Below are positions 43,534 through 49,475 of a stretch of 49,475 nt of DNA, in pieces. A model generated the notes under the pieces. The model was not told the DNA's origin and searched no databases. It worked only from the letters and a program-made list of their open reading frames with translations. Location of the stretch: the NCBI GenBank assembly GCA_030446005.1, contig JASUSP010000003.1, positions 1-49,475 of the forward strand. Direction: 5' to 3'. Each line of letters opens with the position of its first letter. Position 1 is the stretch's first letter. A program made the position numbers and the translations under genes. Source of the DNA: Tepidanaerobacteraceae bacterium (GTDB taxonomy: Bacteria; Bacillota; Thermosediminibacteria; Thermosediminibacterales; Thermosediminibacteraceae).

Positions 43534-45615
43534 TCATCCCTCCTCTTTTTTATAGCCGCACTCGGGATTAGTGCATACTGCAGTCTTTTTGTTTCTCACA
43601 GTCTTTTCCACCATCAAGCCGCCGCAACGGGGGCAGGGGGTTTCGCTGGGTGGGTCCCACAATACAAAATCGCAGCCGGGATAGTTGCTGCAACCATAAA
43701 ATTTCCGGCCTCTTTTTGATTTTCTAACTACGATATCTCCGCCGCACTTGGGGCATTTGACGCCAACTTGTTCTATTAACGGCTTTGTATTGCGGCATTC
43801 CGGAAAGCCGGAACACGCCATAAATTCGCCGTACTTTCCGCGCTTTATCACCATATTTCTGCCGCATATCTCGCACTTTTCTTCGGTGACTTCATCTTCA
43901 ATCTTCACTTCCTCGATTTTTTCTTCGGCGACCTTAAGCTTCTCTTTGAAAGGTTCATAAAAAGATTCTACTATTCGCTGCCAGTCTTCCTCTCCCGATT
44001 CTATTTTATCCAGCTGATTTTCCATTTCTGCTGTAAAATCAAGGTCTACTATATCGCTAAAATATTCCTTCAATATTTCGGTCACTATTTGCCCTAATTC
44101 TGTCGGCTTAAATCTTCCCTTTTCTTTTTTTACGTAACCTCTTTTTTGAATGGTATCTATAATGGGCGCGTAAGTACTCGGACGACCTATACCCCTTTCT
44201 TCCAGCGCCTTTACCAGCATGGCTTCAGTATACCTGGGTGGCGGCTGGGTAAAATGCTGTTCGGGTTTGATTTGCAAAAGCATGAGCTTTTGCCCTTCTG
44301 CAAGTTCGGGCAGCAAACCTTCTTCCCTTTCCGTTTCTTCGTCGGCTCCTTCGGTATAAACGGCCATGAAACCCGAAAATTTAAGGGTTGAACCTGAAGC
44401 CTTAAAAACATAATCCCCGGCTTTTATTTCCGCCGAAACTGTATCATACACCGCCGGCGTCATCTGGCTTGCCACAAACCTTTCCCATATCAATTTGTAG
44501 AGTTTGTACTGGTCAGCAGTCAGTGAGTTCTTAATAGATTCGGGATGCCGGAAAACGGAAGTGGGTCTTATGGCTTCATGGGCATCCTGAATATTCTTTT
44601 TGTTCTTTTGGGCCGACGTACCGCTTCCTATATATTCTGTTCCATAATTTTTCAATATATACTCTTTTGCTTCTCTTTGAGCTTGTTCCGATATTCTAGT
44701 CGAATCGGTCCTTATATACGTTACAAGGCCGACAGTGCCCTCTCCCTCGATATCAAGTCCCTCGTAAAGCTGCTGAGCTACCATCATCGTCTTTTTGGCG
44801 GTAAAGCCCAGTTTCCTTGAAGCTTCTTGCTGCATGGTGCTCGTCGTAAAAGGCGGCGACGGATTACGGCGACGCTCGCCTTTTTTGACCTCTACTACCG
44901 TGAAGATTTCTTTTTGCAGATCGGCTACGATTTTTTCTACCTCTTTGCGGTCTTTCAAACTCAGTTTTTCCTCGCACTTAGAATGAAGCTTGGCCAGGAA
45001 AGCATTGCTACCTTCCTGACATGCAAGTTCTACCTCAATCGTCCAGTATTCTTCAGGGACGAATTCGGCTATCTCCTTTTCCCTGTCGCATATCATCCTC
45101 ACGGCGGCCGACTGAACCCTGCCGGCACTCAATCCCCACTTGACCTTGCGCCATAAAATCGGGCTTATTTTGTAACCCACCAACCGGTCCAAAATTCGCC
45201 TGGCCTGCTGGGCATCAACGAGATTCATGTCTATTTTCCGAGGATGGCGCAGGGATTCGGAAACGGCATTTTTGGTTATTTCGTGGAATTCCACCCTGCA
45301 CGGGGATTCAAGGGGAAGCTCAAGTAGATGCGCAAGGTGCCACGATATGGCTTCGCCCTCCCTATCCGGGTCCGTCGCAAGCAAGATGTTTTTCGCTTTG
45401 GCAGCCTCTTTTCTTAAGTTTTCTATTATAGGTCCTTTTCCTCGGATAGTTATATATTTTGGCACAAAGCCATTTTCAACATCTATGCCGAGCTGGCTTT
45501 TCGGCAGGTCCCTGACATGGCCCATAGAGGCCATTACCTTGTATTCCTTTCCCAAAAAACGGCTGATAGTCTTTGCTTTTGCCGGAGATTCAACTATTAT
45601 GAGCGACTTTGCCAT
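43534..45615 (-). CDS. topA: DNA topoisomerase I
   Basis: This type IA enzyme relaxes negative supercoils. The Toprim domain begins at residue 3 (KSLIIVESPAKAKTI, with ATDPDREGEAISWHL near 85). The active-site tyrosine is in GLVTYIRTDSTRIS (about residue 298). Three C-terminal four-cysteine zinc ribbons are intact: CEICGRNM, CPKCGGDI and CPRCGGLM, each with its paired downstream cysteines. The length of 693 fits Bacillus-type enzymes. GAGGTG precedes the ATG. Confidence 0.97.
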   Translation of the reverse strand: MAKSLIIVESPAKAKTISRFLGKEYKVMASMGHVRDLPKSQLGIDVENGFVPKYITIRGKGPIIENLRKEAAKAKNILLATDPDREGEAISWHLAHLLELPLESPCRVEFHEITKNAVSESLRHPRKIDMNLVDAQQARRILDRLVGYKISPILWRKVKWGLSAGRVQSAAVRMICDREKEIAEFVPEEYWTIEVELACQEGSNAFLAKLHSKCEEKLSLKDRKEVEKIVADLQKEIFTVVEVKKGERRRNPSPPFTTSTMQQEASRKLGFTAKKTMMVAQQLYEGLDIEGEGTVGLVTYIRTDSTRISEQAQREAKEYILKNYGTEYIGSGTSAQKNKKNIQDAHEAIRPTSVFRHPESIKNSLTADQYKLYKLIWERFVASQMTPAVYDTVSAEIKAGDYVFKASGSTLKFSGFMAVYTEGADEETEREEGLLPELAEGQKLMLLQIKPEQHFTQPPPRYTEAMLVKALEERGIGRPSTYAPIIDTIQKRGYVKKEKGRFKPTELGQIVTEILKEYFSDIVDLDFTAEMENQLDKIESGEEDWQRIVESFYEPFKEKLKVAEEKIEEVKIEDEVTEEKCEICGRNMVIKRGKYGEFMACSGFPECRNTKPLIEQVGVKCPKCGGDIVVRKSKRGRKFYGCSNYPGCDFVLWDPPSETPCPRCGGLMVEKTVRNKKTAVCTNPECGYKKEEG

Positions 45616-45624
45616 ATTATCACC

Positions 45625-46701
45625 TCAAATTTTCATTACATATCCTCCCGGCAATAATGTTATCATATTTTTTAACTGTAGGCGTGTTATAACGGCGTTT
45701 ATTTCTCCAGGAGGTTTTTTCGTCTTTTGTACGATAAATTCTATGTTCACGGGAGTATAATCTATCATGTCTAACACTTCCGATTCCTCAAAAGTAAGTT
45801 CCGGTTCTTTTATTTCTGCGGAATCATTCTTCCTTAAATTCAGTTCCTCCAATATATCGTTTGCGCATTCTACTAATTTCGCTCCCTGCTTTATAAGCTT
45901 GTGAGTGCCGCGGCTGTAAGGGCTAAATACACTCCCGGGCACCGCAAAAACGTCCCTGCCCTGCTCTAAAGCAAAATCGGCAGTAATCAACGAACCGCTT
46001 TTTTCAGCCGCTTCTACCACCAGCGTCCCCCTAGTCATACCGCTTATAATTCTATTTCTAGCAGGAAAATTGGATGGTAAGGGTTTCGAATTGGCAGGAA
46101 AGCTGGTAATGACACACCCATTTTTAATTATCTTTTTCATAAGTTCGTGGTTTTCCGGGGGATAAACAACGTCTATACCGCATCCCAGAACGGCCGTGGT
46201 GGGGCCGCCCGCTTTTAGAGCGCCTTTATGGGCAAAAGAATCGATGCCACGGGCCATCCCGCTTACGACGTTTATATTGAATTCTGCAAGTTCCCCGGCT
46301 ATTTGCTCCGCTATTTTTTGCCCGTAAGATGTGGGTTTTCGCGTCCCCACTATCGCAATAGATTCCATATTTAACACAGAAGCTTCTCCCAGAACGTAAA
46401 GTACCACGGGCGGATCATAAATTTCCGCCAAAAGCCGGGGATACTCTTCGTCTTCGATGGTTATTATTTTAGCTCCGAGTTTTTGTATCCTTTCTATCTC
46501 ATCGAAAGGATTAACTTTTTTTCTGAATTCCAATATTATATCGCATATTTTGGGAGTGACTTCCGGCACGCTCAGCAATCTTTCTCTCGTCGCGTTCATA
46601 AAATCCGAATAGGTGTTAAAGCAATTTAATAATCCCCTTATCCTCACTGGCCCGAGGTAGGGGATCATATTCAGAGCCACCAACAACTCAAGCTCTGCCA
46701 T
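45625..46701 (-). CDS. dprA: DNA-processing protein DprA (Smf)
   Basis: DprA loads RecA onto incoming single strands during transformation and is widespread also in bacteria not known to be competent. The Rossmann-like core has AIVGTRKPTSYGQ, SGMARGIDSFAHKGAL and GSLITADFALEQGRDVFAVPG. A helix-hairpin-helix-like N-terminus (LVALNMIPYLGPVRIRGLL) and a C-terminal winged-helix DML1-type domain flank it. GAGGG is placed for the ATG at 46701 rather than that at 46707. Confidence 0.95.
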   Translation of the reverse strand: MAELELLVALNMIPYLGPVRIRGLLNCFNTYSDFMNATRERLLSVPEVTPKICDIILEFRKKVNPFDEIERIQKLGAKIITIEDEEYPRLLAEIYDPPVVLYVLGEASVLNMESIAIVGTRKPTSYGQKIAEQIAGELAEFNINVVSGMARGIDSFAHKGALKAGGPTTAVLGCGIDVVYPPENHELMKKIIKNGCVITSFPANSKPLPSNFPARNRIISGMTRGTLVVEAAEKSGSLITADFALEQGRDVFAVPGSVFSPYSRGTHKLIKQGAKLVECANDILEELNLRKNDSAEIKEPELTFEESEVLDMIDYTPVNIEFIVQKTKKPPGEINAVITRLQLKNMITLLPGGYVMKI

Positions 46702-46718
46702 TGCCATCCCTCAGTATA

Positions 46719-47246
46719 TTAGTATTCTATACCAGGTTGCGCAGATATACCTTTTTTGTAATGGTGCTTTATTTCTTTTACTTCGCTCACCATATCAGCT
46801 TTTTCCATCAATTTTTCCGTAGCATAACGACCCGTCAGTACCAGCGTGGTCCTCTCGGGTTTTAAATCTATCAAATTCAGAACCTTTTCTTCGGGTATCA
46901 GGCCGTAATCTACGGCCACGTTTATTTCATCAAGTATGACAAGGTCATACTCTCCACTGGAAATGACATCCCTGGCCAATTCAATACCTTCTCTGGCTAT
47001 TTTCAAATCTTCCGGGGCGGGATTTCCCTTTTTAACGAAACAATCTCTCCCCTTTTGAACCAGCTGGAAGTTGGGTAAATACTTTGCGGCCTGCACTTCA
47101 CCGTAATCGGGGCTCCCCTTCATGAACTGAATCATATATACCTTTTCCCCGTGTCCGATTGCCCTCAAAGCCAACCCAAAAGCCGCGGTAGTCTTGCCCT
47201 TGCCATTTCCGGTGTAAACCAAAACCAATCCCTTTTTGGATTTCAA
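46719..47246 (-). CDS. cobO: Cob(I)yrinic acid a,c-diamide adenosyltransferase (CobO/BtuR type)
   Basis: The enzyme adds the adenosyl group to cobalamin precursors from ATP. The P-loop GNGKGKTTAAFG (about 13-24) and VILDEINVAVDYGL (about 104-117) are diagnostic of the CobA/CobO family, and the C-terminus HHYKKGISAQPGIEY matches the usual ending. The length of 175 is normal. Translation starts at TTG after AAAGGAG. No other cobalamin gene lies in the window. It is the first gene behind a good promoter and probably leads cobO-dprA-topA-trmFO. Confidence 0.93.
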   Translation of the reverse strand: MKSKKGLVLVYTGNGKGKTTAAFGLALRAIGHGEKVYMIQFMKGSPDYGEVQAAKYLPNFQLVQKGRDCFVKKGNPAPEDLKIAREGIELARDVISSGEYDLVILDEINVAVDYGLIPEEKVLNLIDLKPERTTLVLTGRYATEKLMEKADMVSEVKEIKHHYKKGISAQPGIEY

Positions 47247-47270
47247 GTCATATCACTCCTTTAACAAAAA

Positions 47271-47299
47271 ATGATAACATATATTCCCTCTTTGGTCAA
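47271..47299 (-). promoter_or_regulatory. Sigma-A promoter upstream of cobO
   Basis: On the minus strand TTGACC (47299-47294) and TATCAT (47276-47271) are 17 bases apart, about 25 bases before the cobO start. No cobalamin riboswitch is visible in the short gap to comM. Confidence 0.75.
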
Positions 47300-47369
47300 A
47301 GATTGTTGCGAGGAAGCAACGGTTGTCACAAAATGGTATTTTTTGCTATGTCCCGGGAAATTTTTTCCC

Positions 47370-48902
47370 TCATACCTTTAAATATTGGAAGTATTTATCC
47401 AGGTTCCTAAATTGCAAGGCCTCGGCCAGGTGAATTTCTTTGATGTTTTCCGACTGATCCAAATCCGCTATGGTCCTCGCCACCTTCAGAATTTTATTGT
47501 GAGCCCTTGCACTTAACTTTAACTTTTCGAAAGCCTCCTTCATTAAAAGTTTTTCAGCCTTGCCCAGCTTGCAATATTTATTTATCATAGCCGGCGTAAG
47601 CTGGGAATTATAAAAAATGTTTTCTCCCTTATATCGCTCAAGCTGAATGTTCCTTGCCAGTTCAACCCTCTTTCTTATTGTGGCCGAATCCGTAGAGTTG
47701 ACTTTTTCCAAATCCGAAAACACAACGGGCAAAACACCAACCTGCATATCTATCCTATCGAGCAGGGGTCCCGAGATTTTGCTCAAATAACTATGCACTT
47801 TGTGGGGCGGGCAGGAACATTCATGGAAAGGGTCCTGAAAATAACCGCAAGGACATGGATTCATAGCCGCAACCAGCATGAAACTCGCAGGATAGGTAAC
47901 CGTCGCGTTCATCCTTGATATGGTTATTTTTCCTTCTTCCAGAGGTTCGCGAAGCAGTTCCAAAATTTCCTTCGAGAATTCCGGCAATTCATCCAAAAAT
48001 AAAACTCCGTGGTGCGCGAGGCTTATCTCACCGGGCCTTGGTATTCGACCGCCGCCCACCAACCCCACCGGCGTAATACCGTGATGGGGCGCCCTGAATG
48101 GCCTGGTCTTTATCAAAGAAGATTTGCCTGCCAAAAGTCCGGCGATACTGTAAATTTTTGTTAATTCTAAGGATTCTTCAAAAGTCATCGAAGGTAAAAT
48201 CGTGGGAATACGCTTTGCTATCATCGTTTTTCCCGAGCCGGGAGATCCAACCATAATAAGGTTATGGTGGCCGGATGCCGCTATCTCCAATGCCCTTTTT
48301 AAAACCTCCTGACCCTTTACCTCCGAAAAATCCCCTTCGAAATCTGCCGCTTTTGCAGCATCAATATCAGGTGTAATTTTACCGGGTTTATATTTTCCGT
48401 TAAAAAATTCAACAGCTTCTTTTAAGTTCTTCACACCTATTACATCTATGCCTTTGATGACAGCAGCCTCCTCAGCATTCTCCAATGGTACAACTATGCC
48501 TTTTAAGCCTTTCTGTTTTACCTCTATCGCCATAGGTAAAATTCCATTTACCGGCCTTACCTTTCCGTCTAGGGACAATTCCCCAACTATCGAATACCCC
48601 TGAAGCGCATTTACCGGGACCCGTTCGGTAGCTGCAAGAATGCCTAAGGCAATCGGAAGGTCAAAGTGGGGACCTTCCTTTTTTATATCAGCCGGCGCAA
48701 GATTCAACGTGATTCTTTTTATGGGAAAATCAAAATCCTGATTTTTTATAGCCGCTCTCACACGCTCCCGGGACTCCCTTACGGCCGTATCCGGAAGACC
48801 CACAATCTCGAAAGCAGGAAGGCCATTCGATATATATACCTCCACGTCAACGATTAAGCTTTCAATTCCGTATATGGCGCAGCTTTTTAATGAAGCTAGC
48901 AT
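47370..48902 (-). CDS. comM: Mg-chelatase-like AAA ATPase ComM (YifB)
   Basis: ComM is a hexameric helicase that drives branch migration during natural transformation in other bacteria. The N-terminal Lon-like domain (about 1-170) has LPAFEIVGLPDTAVRESRER. Walker A is GSPGSGKT (about 219-226), Walker B GVLFLDELPEF, and a cysteine-rich NPCPCGYFQDPFHECSC insertion is near 345. The C-terminal magnesium-chelatase domain ends the protein at normal length (510). AAAGGAGGA precedes the ATG. It may work with DprA encoded nearby. Confidence 0.95.
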   Translation of the reverse strand: MLASLKSCAIYGIESLIVDVEVYISNGLPAFEIVGLPDTAVRESRERVRAAIKNQDFDFPIKRITLNLAPADIKKEGPHFDLPIALGILAATERVPVNALQGYSIVGELSLDGKVRPVNGILPMAIEVKQKGLKGIVVPLENAEEAAVIKGIDVIGVKNLKEAVEFFNGKYKPGKITPDIDAAKAADFEGDFSEVKGQEVLKRALEIAASGHHNLIMVGSPGSGKTMIAKRIPTILPSMTFEESLELTKIYSIAGLLAGKSSLIKTRPFRAPHHGITPVGLVGGGRIPRPGEISLAHHGVLFLDELPEFSKEILELLREPLEEGKITISRMNATVTYPASFMLVAAMNPCPCGYFQDPFHECSCPPHKVHSYLSKISGPLLDRIDMQVGVLPVVFSDLEKVNSTDSATIRKRVELARNIQLERYKGENIFYNSQLTPAMINKYCKLGKAEKLLMKEAFEKLKLSARAHNKILKVARTIADLDQSENIKEIHLAEALQFRNLDKYFQYLKV

Positions 48903-48985
48903 TTTGTCCTCCTTTTTTTCTTTTCCATAAAGTGATTATTATCTTGCTCTTATTAACACAACAAGCAAACTATTTTCTAAAATTC

Positions 48986-48999
48986 TCCACAATTGTGGA
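48986..48999. repeat. 14-base perfect palindrome between comM and the decayed transporter
   Basis: TCCACAATTGTGGA is a perfect inverted repeat. A second short dyad, TTTTCC-TTCTT-GGAAAA, lies just beside it (about 49000-49016). They lie between the end of the decayed transporter gene and comM. They could be old terminator hairpins of the transporter or an operator. Confidence 0.5.
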
Positions 49000-49030
49000 T
49001 TTTCCTTCTTGGAAAAATAAAAAAAGAGAA

Positions 49031-49475
49031 CTATATCACTTTTATCAATACCAACAAAAATGGCATCACAATTATGCTAAAAATTGTGGTGTAGGTATTC
49101 ATGCTCGTCGCAAACTCGTAGTCGGCCCCGTAAACTCTCGTCATTATGGATGAATTTACCATAACGGGCATCGCCGACATTATTATGAAAACGTTTCTCA
49201 TAAGTTGCGGAACCTTTATAAATGAATTTAGTAGGTTAACAAGAAAATAGATTACGTCCAAAAATGATTTTGAACATTGACAAATAGAATATGCTCAATC
49301 ATTAAACCAGAAAAAAGGCAGTAATAATCTAACCAATGCTATAAGGCATCAGCTGGAAAATTTTATAAATTAAATCAAAACCTGAATCCGTGATAAGGAT
49401 TGCAATATAATCCATAAATACGGGACATTTCCATAGAAAGCTCTTCTTAAAAACTAAAATTTTCCATTGTGCTGT
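49031..49475 (-). pseudogene. Decayed AEC-family (auxin efflux carrier-like) transporter, C-terminal part
   Basis: The 49031-49261 frame gives VPQLMRNVFIIMSAMPVMVN, then YGADYEFATSMNTYTTIFSI, the C-terminal membrane helices of AEC permeases, but no N-terminal part. Reading further upstream, a frame open from the window edge to a TAG at 49331-49329 encodes SFLWKCPVFMDYIAIL then FDLIYKIFQLMPYSIG, which resembles the middle AEC helices. The piece between them (SGLMIEHILFVNVQNHF) is in another frame. So the gene is broken by a nonsense codon and at least two frame changes. The upstream half lies outside the window. Sequencing error cannot be excluded. Confidence 0.65.

Overview
The window looks like chromosome from an anaerobic, spore-forming, motile Firmicute, probably a thermophilic clostridium of the Thermoanaerobacterales/Thermosediminibacterales kind. 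The evidence is a small acid-soluble spore protein gene, CodY, a T-box leader, the gene order dprA-topA-trmFO-xerC-hslV-hslU-codY-flgB known from Bacillus and clostridia, FliY in place of FliN, and CheC/CheD chemotaxis. The lineage is my inference and was not tested by any search.

Left part (1-8908). On the minus strand lie thrS with a complete T-box leader (specifier ACC) and strong promoter, a DUF445 membrane protein, a seven-gene tRNA operon (Val-TAC, Asp, Phe, Gly, Cys, Leu, Val-GAC) with its own promoter and terminator, an SspF-like spore protein and hisC. On the plus strand is an iron-sulfur and sulfur-transfer block: a single-domain Nfu protein with its own promoter and terminator, then iscR-iscS-iscU-mnmA. 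IscS and IscU build Fe-S clusters, IscS feeds sulfur to MnmA for tRNA wobble-uridine thiolation, and IscR probably senses cluster supply.

Middle part (8918-38400, minus strand). One almost gapless fla/che operon of 34 genes runs flgB-flgC-fliE-fliF-fliG-fliH-fliI-fliJ-motE-like-fliK-flgD-TIGR02530-flgE-flbD-motA-motB-fliL-fliM-fliY-cheY-fliO-fliP-fliQ-fliR-flhB-flhA-flhF-flhG-pilZ-cheA-cheW-cheC-cheD-sigD-fapA-small ORF. It encodes the basal body, switch, export gate and ATPase, hook and hook-length control, stator, a core chemotaxis pathway and the flagellar sigma factor. Flagellin, hook-associated proteins, FlgM, CheB and CheR are not in the window. Compared with the Bacillus subtilis operon, motAB sits inside, a PilZ protein occupies the cheB position, and fapA plus a small unknown gene follow sigD.

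Right part (38400-49475, minus strand). Upstream of the flagellar operon are xerC-hslV-hslU-codY, closed by a strong terminator, and before them cobO-dprA-topA-trmFO behind a good promoter, then comM. The right edge holds a decayed AEC-family transporter gene.

Most of the window is orthodox. I did not find a convincing undescribed system. The items most worth a second look are the small gene after fapA, the hairpins bracketing flgE, PilZ replacing CheB, the decayed transporter, and many genes whose ribosome-binding sites point to TTG or GTG starts.
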